A stretch of 64,000 nucleotides of DNA from contig NC_085137.1 of assembly GCF_035046485.1 (NCBI RefSeq), forward strand, positions 5,929,977-5,993,976, read 5' to 3'. The notes below the pieces were generated by a model. It was not told the origin of the DNA, did not search any database, and saw nothing but the letters and a program-made list of their open reading frames with translations. Below are positions 1-11,849 of this stretch, one piece after another. The first letter of the stretch is position 1; each line of letters opens with the position of its first letter. The position numbers were made by a program, and so were the translations under genes. Source of the stretch: Aedes albopictus. Taxonomy: Eukaryota; Arthropoda; Insecta; Diptera; Culicidae.

Positions 1-72
1 AATTCAGGTGATGTCTGTGTGTATGTATGTGTGTGTGTATGTATGTGTGTATGTGTGTATGTGTGTGTACAA
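1..72. repeat. GT/GTAT microsatellite
   Basis: The first 70 bases are an imperfect run of GTGT and GTAT units. It directly abuts the satellite array that follows and is probably part of the same repeat. No gene signal is present. Confidence 0.9.
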
Positions 73-1460
73 AAAACTCACATCACTTTTTGGCAGTAAA
101 CCTCAACCGATTTTAATGACCGACGGTTCATTCGACGCGGAATCTGGTCCCATTGTTTCCTATTGAAAATGGTTCGGATCGGTCCAACCGTACCGGAGTT
201 ATGGCCATTTAGGTGTTCCGGACCGGTTCCCCAGGAAGGGGCCAGATATGAAAATGCTACAACCCTATGCATGCGACACATAAAACCGCGGCATTTTCCG
301 TAACATGATGAACGGTATGCAGGAAAATACTCTCAAACCATATCTGAACCTGTAGTGTTCCAGAACCGGTTCCGGGTGCCCCGCCGGAAGTGGCCAAATA
401 AAAAAATGAACCAAATCTATGCATGCGACACACCAAACTGCGGCTTTTCTGATAACCTGATGAACGGTAAGCAACGGTAAGAGTCTTAGACCATATCTGA
501 ACCGGTGGTGTTCCGGAATCGATTCCGAGTGTCCCGCCGGAAGTGGCCAAATACATAAGTGAACCAAAGTAATACATGCAACACATCAAATTGCGGCTTT
601 TTCGAAAGCCCGATGAACGATTAGCAAGAAAATGGAACCAGACTACATTAGAAACTAGTGTTCCGGAATCGGTTCCAGTTGTCCCGCCGGAAGTGGTCAA
701 ATGTAAAAGAGAACCAAACCCATGCATGTGACATATCAAATCGCAGCTTTTTAGGTAATCTGATGAACGGTTAACAAAAAAAAACTCAGACCACATTAGG
801 GAAAACCAGTAGTGTTCCAGAACCGATTCCGGGTGTCCCGCCGGAAGTGGACGAATGTGGAAGGATACCAAACACATGCATGCGGCTCATTAAATACCGG
901 CTTTTTCGATAACCTGAAGAACGATCAGCAAGAAAATAGTCTCAGATCACATTAAAGACTACCGGTAGTGTTCCAGAACCGGTTCCGGGTGTCCTGCTGG
1001 AATTGGTAAAATGTAAAAATGATCCAAACCCATACATGTGACACATCATTTCGTGGCTTTCTAGGAAATCGGGTGAACAGTTGGAGGAAACTAGTTTCAT
1101 GCCATATTTGGGACAATTGGTACTGGCCTGGTTCCAGATGTCCCGCCGGGGGTGATAAAATGTAAAATTGAACCAAACTCATGCATTCAGTGCACCAAAT
1201 CACGGCCTTTTCGATTACCTGATGAATGGTTAGTAAGAAAATAGGCACAGACTACATAAGTTACTACCGGTAGTGTTTGTGGTTCCGGGTGTCCCGCCGG
1301 AAGTGGCCATATACAAATGTTAACCAAACTAATGCATGCCACACGTCAAATCGCGGCTTTTTTTGATAACCTGATTACCGGTTAGCAAAAAAATAGGCTC
1401 AAACCACATTAGAGACTACCAGCAGTATTACAGAACCAACTTTGGGTGCTTTGTCGGAAC
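73..1460. repeat. Tandem satellite array, about 153-bp unit, roughly nine copies
   Basis: A block containing GTTCCGGAACCGGTTCC followed by TGTCCCGCCGGAAGTGGCC recurs near 211, 356, 510, 660, 812, 971, 1124, 1275 and 1430. Spacing is 145-159 bp, centred near 153. Between blocks each unit carries a conserved ATGCATGCGACACATCAAA segment and a GGCTTTTTCGATAACCTGATGAACGG segment (split here: GGCTTTTTCGATAACC then TGATGAACGG). The unit is close to 51 codons, which keeps long minus-strand frames open (for example 257-877) without coding. Units diverge toward both ends, as expected of an old array. Confidence 0.9.
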
Positions 1461-2344
1461 TACGAAAGTGAGCAAAATAATTGCAAGCGATAGATATGTG
1501 TAATTGTTCCCTTCATCATGACAAAACTAAAGTGATCTCAGAACTCATCAAATCACACCATTTCAGATTCCTTCTCATCCTATCAGTCAACGTTGTATGG
1601 GAAAATTAATCGCAACAACCCTGAACATTTTTTTTTCAATCCCCTTTTGCATCTAAAGTTACTACACAAAATTCTGATGTGACTGGTAGCGCCCTCGCGC
1701 TCTGTAATGTGGTTGAAATTTTATTGGGATTTAGTTTGGGAAATTTTACTTGCTTGCATTTTTTTTTGTTCAATTTTACATGGATCTTGTAATCAGCGAT
1801 AATAAAATATAACCTGAAGTGTACAGAAAAAACTTTGTCGACGACCCCAAAGTGATCTGTGGTTGTGAAAAAGGTTATATCTTAGCTTGTAATCATCGTC
1901 TTCATATTGATTGGCCTCCAATGACAGTCAAGGTGGTCAAGCAGTCAACTGAGAGCTCTGATATTTTTAAACTCTGCCTATACGTTGAACATAACGTCGG
2001 AATATGCGTCATCAATAAGTTTTTCTATTCGATAATGGCTTTGATAAAATTCTTGCTTTTCTCAATAAAGTATTCTCAGGATTCAGGAACACTTCGGCTT
2101 ACGTCGACATCATGAGTACATATTCGACGAGAAAGGCGCTATCACCACTAGGTGGATTAATCAGGGTTTTTTATTATAAAAAAGCATGACATTGAAGGCT
2201 TTTTTACGAATTATATTTGAAATTTTGAACTGAAGGTGTTCAAATTATTAAAATTCTTTGTAAAAAGTTGTTGGTGCGCCGCGAAAACTTTGAAAATTTT
2301 AAAAAGTTTGGGAACCTCTGGCGTAAGGGTTTCGGGTGAACTAT
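1461..2344. other. Intergenic stretch with no supported gene
   Basis: AT-rich sequence between the satellite array and the LINE fragment. The only frame of note (1819-2115, plus, 98 codons) has no family resemblance I recognise, and its codon use does not look coding. I see no tRNA-like fold or terminal repeats here. Confidence 0.6.
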
Positions 2345-3190
2345 CCAGTTAATTCGAATCTCGCCGGGGACTGCGACAAGGTGACGGACTCTCATGCCTA
2401 CTCTTCAACATCGCTCTGGAAGATGTGATGCAACGAGCCGGGCTCAACAGCCGGGGAACGATTTTCACAAAATCCGGACAATTTATGTGCTTTGCGGACG
2501 ACATGGACATTATTGCCAGAACATTTGGAACGGTGGCAGAGGTGTACACCCGCCTGAAACGCGAAGCAGCAAAGGTCGGCCTGGTGGTGAATGCCTCAAA
2601 AACAAAGTACATGCTGGTAGGCGGAACCGAACACGACCGGATCCGTCTGGGTAGTAATGTTACGATAGACGGGGATACTTTCGAGGTGGTGGAGGAATTC
2701 GTCTACCTTGGATTCTTTACTGACGGCTGACAACAACGTGAGCCGTGAAATTTGGAGGCGCATCATCAGCGGGCTCCAGAAGAAACTGCGGTCGAAAAAG
2801 ATTCACCCACGCTCCAAATGCACCATGTACAAAACGCTAATAAGACCGGTGATCCTCTACGGGCACGAGACATGGACCATGCTCGAGGAGGACCTGCAAG
2901 CACTCGGAGTGTTCGAGCGACGCGTCGGCGGTGTGCAGGAGAACGGTGTGTGGCGGAGAATGATGAACCACAAGCTCGCTGCACTTGAGCCGGAAGGATA
3001 CGGTGGGCAGGGCATGTTGCAAGAATGCCGGACAACAACCCTGCAAAGCTGGTGTTTGCAGCTGATTCGGTTGGCACAAGAAGGCGTGGAGCGCAGAGAG
3101 CACAATGGGCGGACCAGGTGGAGCGTGACTTGGTGAGCATTGGGCGCGACCGAGGATGGAGAGCGGCAGCCACAAACCGAGTATTGTGGC
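2345..3190 (+). pseudogene. 5'-truncated non-LTR retrotransposon: reverse transcriptase C-terminal half
   Basis: Translation from about 2365 gives RRGLRQGDGLSCLLFNIALE followed by the catalytic FADD box (CFADDMDIIAR, near 2485-2520). A KTKYML segment and a thumb region follow (YKTLIRPVILYGHETWTM, 2830-2880). The frame shifts near 2730 and again near 3025, where MPDNNPAKLVFAADSVGTRRRG continues to 3190. These are reverse-transcriptase motifs 4-7 and the downstream region of a LINE, possibly RTE-like (clade uncertain). Endonuclease and fingers are missing, so the copy is 5'-truncated and dead. The MITE at 3194-4139 separates it from its own 3' tail. Confidence 0.85.
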
Positions 3191-3193
3191 GTA

Positions 3194-4139
3194 GGGGTAG
3201 GCGGGGCAATATGGACACCCGGGGCAGAATGAACACCCTCAATATTTTGAAATATGCGAACTTTTTTGAACTTTTAATGAATGGAGAATATAGTCCATTC
3301 GTCTAAAACGTAGTTTCAAGAAATAAACATTCGAAATTAAAATTATACTTGATTTTACACGAAAAAGTTGCGTCCTCTGTTTTTTGTGCATGAAAATTAT
3401 AATTTTCACACCATCTAAAATAAGATTTAGTGATTAATTTATTGCAGGTCGATTAAAACCTGATATTTCTAGAACACATGCAAGTAGTTTTGCTGTATTT
3501 ACATGCTTAACATGTTTATATTTTCTTCTTTATTATATCAAAAATCAAGTTTGCAAATATCTTCTGCTGCCGGGGCAAAATAGACACTCACCTTTATGAA
3601 ATAAGCGGCAAGGGAAAAATATAACCTAAATCACAAACCAATCAAATTTTTCGATTTCAGTATATTTTTGGTTAAATGTTCACTATAGTAGACATAGGGT
3701 GAAACAAATTGGTCTAAAAACGACAGCAGTGGAAAATAGTTGTTCTAGGCACAGCTGTACATGCCGACAAAAACGAAGCTTTATCCAAAACAGCCTGAAT
3801 TTAAATTAACTGAACAAAAATGAACTATTTCGGCGTATTATTGATCCATAATAGTTGTTTTTAATGAAATGACTTTATAGCTGTAAATAATGTACGAAAT
3901 TCGTAAAAGTCTCATGGTGTCCATATTGCCCCGTATGCTTGAAGACGGTCATGAAAAACTAACATTTTTCATAACATTTTTTGAAGTGGATATATCATTT
4001 TTCTTCGTGAGCATTCTTATGTAATAGATGCTAAATAGACTTCAAAAGGATACATGTATCAAACAACTAAACTTTTTTGACATCTTGCCAGGTAAAGTGG
4101 GCAAAAACCTTAGGGTGTCCATATTGCCCCGCCTACCCC
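3194..4139. mobile_element. Tc1/mariner-like MITE with perfect 27-bp TIRs
   Basis: The terminal inverted repeat starts GGGGTAGGCGGGGCAATATG at 3194. It matches the reverse complement of 4113-4139 over 27 bp without mismatch. Both ends are flanked by TA (3192-3193 and 4140-4141), the target duplication of Tc1/mariner elements. Weaker internal copies of the same motif occur near 3573 and 3929. There is no transposase frame, so the 946-bp element is non-autonomous. It lies inside a LINE copy and is younger than it. Confidence 0.85.
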
Positions 4140-4141
4140 TA

Positions 4142-4205
4142 CTATTGTTGATTATGTCTTGTTTTAATGATGTTGAACAAATAAATGTATGTAATGTAAT
4201 GTATG
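4142..4205 (+). mobile_element. 3' tail of the interrupted LINE
   Basis: After the MITE the sequence continues with ATGATGTTGAACAAATAAATG and a short ATGTA/ATGTAATGTA repeat. That is the kind of simple-repeat tail that ends several non-LTR families. Taken with 2345-3190 it makes one truncated LINE copy. Confidence 0.5.
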
Positions 4206-4399
4206 GACCGATAGACGTGAAAATTTGCATCCAGGGGTTTTCTGAGACGAGGAAGGTTCTTAGCATGGTTTGAGACTCCTCTCCTCTGGAAAGAAGGGCT
4301 CCTATACAGATGAAATTGCGAGGCTTCACTATGGAGCTGTACGTCAAAAAAGAAAACGGTAGGCAGCCAATAAGGCACTGCACAAAGTTCTTTCCTTCT

Positions 4400-4507
4400 C
4401 TTTCACTCTTACAGAAATTTTGTAAACAACAAGGCCAAGAAACGTCAAAATCCCATACAATTTCAAAACAATGCAGTGCCCTATACGACGTTTGTCGGGA
4501 CAGCTAG
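4400..4507 (+). mobile_element. Helitron 3' end (fragment)
   Basis: The segment ends CGACGTTTGTCGGGACAGCTAG at 4507 (hairpin CGAC-GTTT-GTCG, then GGGACAGCTAG) and is followed by T. A hairpin a few bases before a CTAG end is the Helitron 3' signature. The same end occurs at 21351 (minus) and 32203 (plus). The 5' limit of this fragment was not found. Confidence 0.55.
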
Positions 4508-4857
4508 TATAAAATATAATGCATATTTATTATCATGTAAATTTATACTGTATGTTGCGCGAAAATTTTTAAGCGCAAACGCTCGTAAACCTCCGCCCGT
4601 ACTGTAAATTATTTTGGTGTTTTCGGCGTAGTATTCATTGGCACATTCGCGTACTTATTGTATTTATTTAGCGAATACTCAGCGAAAAAACTAACGAAAT
4701 TCATCAAAACCTTATGATTTTTTGCAATAACTTAACAGTAGTATGGCTGCCATAAGGACATTTCCCACCGCTGGTTGTATCCCTTATCAACCTTTCCTTG
4801 CAGGCTGCCATGACTTCTCTACATAATTGCACGTTCATACATTCAGTTTATATAACA

Positions 4858-4863
4858 TTTATT
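4858..4863 (-). terminator. Polyadenylation signal AATAAA for the TOGARAM-type gene
   Basis: On the minus strand, AAAATAAATG lies about 138 nt after the TAA stop at 5001-5003. It is the first canonical hexamer in the 3' flank. Cleavage would fall near 4835-4845, giving a 3' UTR of about 160 nt. Confidence 0.6.
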
Positions 4864-5000
4864 TTGATAGTAAATTTCATATAGGTGTTTGGATTTTACA
4901 GTTGCGTTACAAAGATTTCAACTAATTTCTCTAGGATTTACGTTAATATAGGACAAAACAATAACATAAATGCAGTTTGCACCCAACTCCTCCGCGCCGC

Positions 5001-6726
5001 TTACATCTGCTTGATACTCTTCAGTGATTTCTCGATGTTTCGGTAGGTCCGCGGTGGAATGACTTCCAGTAATACTTTATTGTAGTTGGGATGTTCCGAC
5101 AGCTGCTTGAACATGCTCTTGATGTAGTTGCGCGTGTCCAGTGATCCCTCGAGAAGCAGCTGCCCTCCTGTGAGGACCAGCTTTTCGCGAGATTCCTTGG
5201 GCAGGGCAAAGACTTTGTCCGGCCCGAGCTGGCGGACAATCTTGTCGAGTAGCTTGGCAGCGGTCGTGCGCACTACGGCATTCTGGTGGGTGGCGCCTTT
5301 GAACGAGATGATGTGAATAACCTTGTGGTTCGATAGGTTTTCGCACATGGATTCCAGCGCTTGGGTTGCGTCGGCTCGAAGGAACTTGTTGGTGTCGGCA
5401 GTGCGATGAAGCAGATGAGTAGCGATGTCTTCGGCTTCTCCCTCGATGCAGCGTCGATGGGTAGAGAAGAACTCGGCTGAAGCTTGACAAGCGGCTCGGG
5501 CGACCTGAGAGCGGAGATTACGTACTTGTTTGGCGAGCGCTACCGAAAGAAGGTGTATCTGGTTGTCGATAACTTCCGGATGGTGGCGTATCAGTCGCAC
5601 AAAGAACTGTAGTCCACTGATGTTCTGCTCCCAGTTGGGACTTTCGAGATGGCTTATGCAATTTGACAGAGCATCTTTCGGTTTGTCAAATTTCCGTAGA
5701 GTTTTTTGAAATATCACTTCGTTCATCTTATTCTTAGCTTTGACTCCGCTGACGATCTCCTTGACCGGAGCGACCTTACTACTCTTTCGGACCAGAAACG
5801 GTTTCTTGAGGATCTTTTTGGTAGGTGCAGGTTGTGGCGGCTCTTCTTCGTATGGCAATTGTTGAAGATTACCCAAACTGGCAGAGTGAACACGGCTTTT
5901 GGGCGGTAAAACGTCGGCTTCTTCTGCTGGATAACTGTTGTTCGATAACTCCTCGGTAGAATATGATGACTGTAAAGGATGCGGGCTTGGAGTGGGATAT
6001 CGTTTAGGAGTTGCTGTACGCTGTGGTTGTACAACTTCCTCTTCGACTTCGTCGTCGTAGTCTGACTCGTAGTTGACTTGATTGGAGCTGATAACATCTT
6101 CGCTTCGAATCGGTGTCCCATCACGTTCATACCATACTGTATGCTCCCGACTTTTCACTGAACGACTGGATTTGACAGAGACATTGTCAGTCGATTGTTT
6201 GAATGACATGTTGCTAGTTCTCGATAGCCGTCCATCATTCTTCAAGATTCCTGATCCAATCGATTTATGTGAGGTAACTGATTGTGGTCTCGAGGACAGT
6301 ATCGACGGTGGATGACTGATGTTCGGCGTAGGCGGATAGGGATCACTGTTCTTGCTACCAAAATTGAACGTACTGTTCGAGATGATCCGCGTGGAAGTCG
6401 AATCGTTGCTGGATTTGTCATCATTGTCGCTATCGTACTGTTCGTCACGATGTATGATATAACTTTCCTGATTTATTGCACCGCCAGCTGCACCGGATTC
6501 GTTCTCCTCTTCCCCGAGAAAGCGTGACCGATGCGTGACTTCGATTGTTTCCGCGCCAAAAAATCGCCCACTACTGTTGTAGGCAGCGTGATGGGCAGTG
6601 TTATTGCTACCGCCGTTGCCATAGGATTTGCTCGGTGATAAATTGGGACGCTGGTCCTGGTCCTGCCTCTGCGCATGCGATCCAACTTGTTGTCTACCAC
6701 CGCTGCTGCCGCTGTTGTTGTTGTTA
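5001..6726 (-). CDS. TOGARAM1: TOGARAM-type protein, terminal coding exon (linker and TOG3 domain)
   Basis: This exon supplies the last 575 residues of the product. It starts after the acceptor TTTTCTTTACAG (AG at 6728-6727) in phase 2 and ends with TAA. The first ~340 residues are a disordered linker: an Asn/Ser/Gly run from AAC repeats, then acidic, Ser-rich and Pro-rich stretches. The final ~230 residues form a HEAT-repeat array. It begins LRKFDKPKDALSNCISHLES, with NWEQN in the first loop at the position of the tubulin-contacting Trp of TOG domains. It also carries KQVRNLRSQVARAA, matching the vertebrate TOG3 helix pattern, and ends at KSLKSIKQM. An upstream ATG (6773) also opens this frame, but its 15-residue hydrophobic start is intron sequence: the splice acceptor cuts it off and the preceding exon joins in frame. 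Confidence 0.92.
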
Positions 6727-7129
6727 CTGTAAAGAAAACCGAGAAAAGCAAGGACAAGGGTGAGATTGTGCAAGTTGGCGGACGAGGCATTGCTTTAGAG
6801 AACAGTGGATTTCAACCAGGATTTAGAAGTGTCGAAACAAAACATGCACAGTGCAACTTCAGATCCTTAAGTCCAGGGACAGTCTTTAAAGCAACAACAG
6901 TTGTTTTTAAATACTTCTTAAAACTCAGAAACTTCTGCAGATTGTATCAAATTGTAATTAGAAATTACAGCGAAGCTGAAAGTTTAGCATTTCAACAGAC
7001 GTTCGGCTCGCAGACAAACATGGCTCGTATTTTAGTTGCTATACAGTCAAAATAGATACCTACATCAAATGATTGAAACAAAATCGAAATGATCTCATCT
7101 TTTCCTTATTATTTATAACGTAACCTCCC

Positions 7130-7290
7130 TAATGGGACAGATCCTGCTTCTCAGCTCAGTGTTCTATGAGCGTTTCCACAGTTATTAACTGCCCAAGGAA
7201 GTCAAGTTAATTTCTTTTATAAAAAGTTCCTGGACCGACCGGGAATCAAATCGGTCGGCATGGCCATGCTGAATGAATACCCATGATCTA
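7130..7290 (-). mobile_element. Degenerate SINE fragment (Feilai-like)
   Basis: Contains CTCAGCTCAGTGTTCTATGAGC and CCACAGTTATTAACTGCCCA, words recurring in the tRNA-headed SINEs near 7815, 15340 and 28810. A degraded B-box region (GGGAATCAAATCGG) and ATGGCCATGCTGAATG lie at the right end. Orientation is minus. No target duplication was recognised. Confidence 0.55.
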
Positions 7291-7814
7291 ATTGTTTTCC
7301 CGTTGAAAACCACTGTTTTAAACTCCCCATCCCACTCGTCTCAGCTTCAAGAACCGCGTTAGCCGTTAATAATTAACTCGAGTGTGAATAGAGCAATGTG
7401 TCCGTCCAAAGGAAATGACTGCGGTGGGGTGCAGACGCGGACGGAACGATTCAGGTCATGTGAATTATTTTGATACAGCAGTTAGTAGGTCTGTGCCACC
7501 CAGTAGTAGTCCTTTTTATACCTATTTATATATTGCCAGTTTTCGGAATGCCAGCGATGACCTTGCCGCTTATCACAGTTGAGGAGTGACTATGGCACTG
7601 TGACTAGGAACGATGGACGGGACGATCAATAAATTACTTCAGACAGCTAACGTGTCTTTATTAGCGGTGGGTGTGGGTGTGAGATCTTTCACCAGTGAAA
7701 ATTGCTGCGGTAAACTTTGTGGCAATTTGTTGGCACGTCGATCGCTGAATCAATTAGTAGTTGCGAATAATAAATAACACTTGTTCCGTTTTGTTCTTTC
7801 TGTCATTAAATTTC
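7291..7814. other. Intronic stretch without recognised element
   Basis: This stretch is less repetitive than its surroundings and holds no long frame. It lies about 0.6 kb upstream of the terminal exon's acceptor. I found no TIRs or tandem repeats. Confidence 0.5.
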
Positions 7815-8140
7815 CAGTGGGACAGAGCCTTTGCTTCCCAGTTTAGTGTTCTATAGCTTTCTCAGTTAATACCTGCAAGCTCTCTTTGCCGATGACATTC
7901 GTATATCGTGTGTCAGGTACGATAAGACCCTGCCCAAGGAAGTCAAGAATACAGGCGAGTTATCCACACCGTTTCTATAGAAGGTCGATAATAATCGTTT
8001 ACCTTATCCATCAAATTAACTGGACTGTGGGCAGACCTGGATCTGTACGGAGACCTTGGTTCCTCTCTAGAGCCACCATCATGATCGAGTTTAGGCTCAC
8101 CCAAGGGCTCACCGTTTTTCGCGATGTCTAGTAAAACTAG
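7815..8140 (-). mobile_element. Degenerate SINE fragment (Feilai-like)
   Basis: Carries GGGACAGAGCCTTTGCTTCCCAG, TTAGTGTTCTATAGC and TGCCGATGACATTCGTATATC, related to the SINE at 15340-15590. The right half is too diverged to bound. The 81-codon frame 7886-8131 falls inside it and is not a gene. Confidence 0.45.
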
Positions 8141-8545
8141 CTTCACCGCGGATCTTTTGAATACTCCTGATGGTGTGCGCTAGACATACTTCCGGGGATC
8201 GACCCTAGACGGGCACGAATTTTGAGACAGGACCGCTATTTCTTCAAGCAAGCAGTCAGCTTAGAATAATTTACATCAGGTTTCCTCTTCATATTTCGGA
8301 GCTGATCCTCTCCGTTTATGACGCACATGGTCTACGAAATTTCGGGCTTGGAATTCAGGGACAAAGTCTAAATTCCAACCCCTCGAACCCGAGCTCGGAT
8401 CGCCGAACATCTGGAAGCGACAATGGTTTGATAGCATCTGCGCTAATACGGTTGTCGAGTTGGTCCACAGACATCATTTAGACACGAGAATTTCATGAAT
8501 ACTCAGGAGAGATTGTTGTTATTGAGTACCGAGATCCGCGACCTT

Positions 8546-9115
8546 TTACTCTAGTCTTGAAATGATAAGAATCTTCAGGGGAGCTGCCCTGCTTTTGAAT
8601 CCAACTAGAGCTTCTTGAACACCACTTTGACTCACTAGTCGGTGGTATGCGATGCTGCAGTACACTGTTTCGCTAATGTAAACGAATTCGTGAACCTCTG
8701 ATCGGCTGTCGTTGCTAGAGAAGTAAGTAGATAATAATCCGCTAAGAACTCTACACAGTTCATAAGCTTTTTTTATTCCTCTTTGGATATCTAAGTCACT
8801 GCGATCAGTTGATAGATCTATTGTGGCATACGCCTCATTTTTTTTAGCTTTGTCAAGTCGACGTATCACCATTGGTATTGGTAATAATCAGACTTTGACC
8901 AGAAGCGATATCCCAACACAGTGCCACACTTCGAATGAATTGGACCACCATATTTGGGTTTGTCCTCCAGACATCAAAGGGTTCTATTAGCCCTTTGTAG
9001 AAAAACCTAATTCTTTTAGTTACAACTGCCGGACAACGGCATAACAAATGAACAAACAATCCATACGCTTCATTGTCGCGGTGAAGGTATTCGCCTGCTT
9101 TCTATATTGAAACAT
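8546..9115 (-). pseudogene. Decayed non-LTR retrotransposon pol C-terminus
   Basis: Minus-strand translation near 9105-8860 reads LHRDNEAYGLFVHLLCRCPA, then a segment ending PNMVVQFIRSVALCWDIASG. The HLLCxCPA motif with upstream residues resembles the C-terminal zinc-binding region of I/Jockey/LOA-type LINE polyproteins. A second frame, 8872-8546, continues without recognisable domains. Frames are broken and no RT core is present, so this is a dead remnant. Clade assignment is tentative. Confidence 0.5.
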
Positions 9116-9119
9116 GGCT

Positions 9120-9814
9120 GGCTGAATAACAGTGTATCTATTACCTGAAAAAAAACCTGGAATTTTCTCTCGCCTGGAACAATGCTTGAATTCTCGGAGA
9201 ATTCAGTAGTCAATCAGAGAATTTTCGTAGCAAAGGGTTTTTTTTTCTGACAAATACACTTGATAACGCTATTTAATGTTATTTTAGATTCTTCAATGGT
9301 AAAGTCAATGCTTGCAAAATTGTACGGGTTGTTTTCTTCCTAAAACTTAGTCAATTTTTAAATCTATTGACGTGCTTTTCGTACAAGTATAGTACTGACG
9401 GAGTCTGCTTGTGTACAAATTTTCATGTGAATTCGATCAAAATTTACTGTAAAAAGACGACTTTTGCAATAAACAATCGGGTGTATTTTCAATAACCCAA
9501 CTCATGATATCTGAGGGCGTCAGAGAGTCGTTGAACTCTTTCATTAAGTAAAATGATAGAGGCCTTTCATGTAGCATATAGCATAGGCTTTTAGTGTGTG
9601 GAAGGGTTCTGTGGTCAAAGTTTACGCACCAAACAGATTTTAGAATTTTTGCAGGTGTGGCCAAAAGTCCATCAGGCAAAAGAGGGGTGAAGGCTTACTG
9701 GAATGTTGGACATTAGTTTATCAGAAAGAAGTGCGGTCTGTGGAAAAGATAACCTCAGAATTTCCAGTTGAACTTGAATTCCGGTTAACCACTACATATT
9801 CAATTCTTTTCGTG
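9120..9814. other. Intronic stretch without recognised element
   Basis: AT-rich sequence with short homopolymers. The minus frame 9437-9679 (80 codons) has no family resemblance. I see nothing else to annotate. Confidence 0.45.
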
Positions 9815-10640
9815 GTGTTGTGATAACGCGCCTGTCTTATCGCAGATGTTGTCGCGGAATTTCTGTTAGAGTTTCTCTCGGGATTGCTCTTAAAGCCGCG
9901 ATTCCTTCCAGCGTTTTTCTTGTGACTTCTCCAGGAAATCTTCCCGTAATTTCTCCCAGCGCTGCTATAGGATTTATTCCTGGGATTTCTATTAGAACTC
10001 CTCCAAGGTTTTTGATGAGTTTTTCTCCAATTTTCTGCAGGAATTCCTTCCGGGATATCTTACAAAGTTGTATTCTTCAAGAAATTTCAGATACTGTTCT
10101 TCTACAGTTTCTCTTTGGATTTCTACAGAAGTTTCAACTGGGATATTTCCTAAAGGTTTTCGTGGATTTTTTTTAAGTTTCAACTGAGATTTCTCTTGGG
10201 AGTTTCTCCCGGGACTTCTCTCAGAAGATTCCTTCCGGCTTTGGTTCTTGGATGTCTCAGAGTTTTTATGAATTTATCCTGGACTTTCTCATATGATTTC
10301 AGAGTGTCTTCTGGGATTTCTGCTAGAGCTACTGCTGGTATTTCTCATGGAATTCAGCCCGTGATTTCTTTCACAGCTTTTTCCAGGCTTTTCAGGTTGT
10401 TCAACGGATGTCTTGCAGTGATCTACCTGAGATTATTTTTTTTACTGATTTTCTCAGTATCATTCCCCGAGCTCTTCTCGGAATCCCTATCAGAAATTGT
10501 CCCAAGATTCTGGATGTTCCTTTTTGGGATTTCTTTAATAATTGCTCCCGGATTTCTTGCAGGATTTTTTCAAGAAGGGTTTTCTCGGAATGTCTCCTGA
10601 GATAACTTACTATACCTTTGCGAAAAACTCCGCAACGACT
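9815..10640. repeat. Degenerate 12-bp GGAATTCC-type array (TTCC orientation)
   Basis: Dense repeats of TTTCT(C/T)C(A/T)GG-ATTTCT and GGAATTCCTT variants at roughly 12-bp spacing, pyrimidine-rich on the plus strand. Because 12 is a multiple of three, frames such as 9820-10176 and 10196-10600 stay open but are not genes. The same family recurs at many places in the window in either orientation. Confidence 0.8.
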
Positions 10641-10982
10641 TTCCAAGTAACACATTTGTCACAGCCGAGTCACAGTAAGTATCTATTAACCCATTTTCGC
10701 CCAGCGTCCTATAAATAGGACAGTCCTTTTGATGTGAATATCTCTAGAATTATGCAAAATTTAAGAATACTTTCTTCAGAGAAGTTGTTATCCACACCCA
10801 AACCATGCTCATAGTGGACAATATAGTTTGTGACTGGTTCACTAGGTGGCGTGAACTATGCTGCAAACAATGCATATTGTCACGATCTATGAACCTCATT
10901 TCCAATGCGAAAAAAAAATTATTTTCCTGGAATTTTGACATTGGTTAATAATTTATAGTTCATTTCTTCGACAGAGTTGTCA

Positions 10983-11095
10983 ATCAATACATACAAAAGT
11001 CGATGTATGTATGATTGTATGTTTATATGCTTGTATGTTTATATGTTTGTCTATTTGTATGTTTATATGTATGTACGTATGTACATATGTATGCC
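10983..11095. repeat. TATG/TGTA microsatellite-like run
   Basis: Imperfect GTATGTATG and GTTTATATG units, inside the TTAA-flanked element. The 61-codon plus frame over it is low complexity. Confidence 0.8.
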
Positions 11096-11289
11096 GGAAC
11101 AAAGGCATAATTCTGGAATGCGTCAAGAAATTTTAATCAAATTTGGCATACACATTCTTTAGGATGTGGAGGTGGTAGTAGGGGTATTGGAATTGAAGAT
11201 GACGACTTAGGTTGCAAAATGGCGGTAAAAACTCCAGAATAAATGCTCATTAACGGCAATGCTGCTCCGGATACTATGCATTATGAGTA

Positions 11290-11840
11290 TCTATCGGTCG
11301 GGCTTCATAAGTAAAACTCAAAAATGAATATTTGACCCTATTTCTAAATCCAAGATGGCGGACCATATCAAAGATGGCAGCCACGGAATGATAGTTTGAG
11401 CTATGATACCATGCAACATGGGTATCTATCGACCGGGCTTGATGTGTAGAAGTCAAAAATCGATATTTGACGCCATTTTCAAATACAAGATGGCGGACCA
11501 TATCCATGATGGCAGCCACGGAATGGTAGTTTGAGCTATGATACCATGCAATATGGGTATCTATCGATCGGGATTGATGAGTAGAAGTCAAAAATCGAAA
11601 TTTAACGCCATTTTGAAATCCAAGATGGCGGCCACGGAATGGTAGATTGAGCTATGATACCATGCAATATGGGTATCTATCGATCGAGCTTCTTGAGTAG
11701 AAATCAAAAATCGATATTTGACTCTATTTCTAAATCCAAGATGGCGGACCATATCAAAGATGGCAGTCACGGAATGATAGTTTGAGCTATGATACCATGC
11801 AATATGGGTATCTATCGATCAGGATTCATGAGAAAATGGC
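11290..11840. repeat. Tandem array, about 134-bp unit, four copies
   Basis: Units share AAGATGGCGGACCATATC, GATGGCAGCCACGGAATG, TTGAGCTATGATACCATGCA and GGGTATCTATCGA. Starts fall near 11354, 11488, 11624 (shortened) and 11740. The minus frame stays open across units (11591-11274, then 11770-11588) with repeats such as SIDTHIAWYHSSNYHSVAA. Homologous words appear inverted at 61110-61225 in copy 2 and weakly near 57600. Confidence 0.85.
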
Positions 11841-11849
11841 AGAGGATTA

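Noticed and set aside
257..877. 206-codon minus-strand frame
   Set aside because: It runs through the 153-bp satellite; the period is 51 codons, which keeps frames open. The protein is just a diverged repeat.
2766..3242. 158-codon minus-strand frame opposite the LINE
   Set aside because: It is antisense to recognisable reverse-transcriptase thumb sequence and shows no domain.
6727..6773. Signal-peptide-like start (hydrophobic 15 residues) of the 590-codon frame ending at 5001
   Set aside because: A strong acceptor (TTTTCTTTACAG) lies right after it and the upstream exon joins in the required phase. The hydrophobic run is translated intron.
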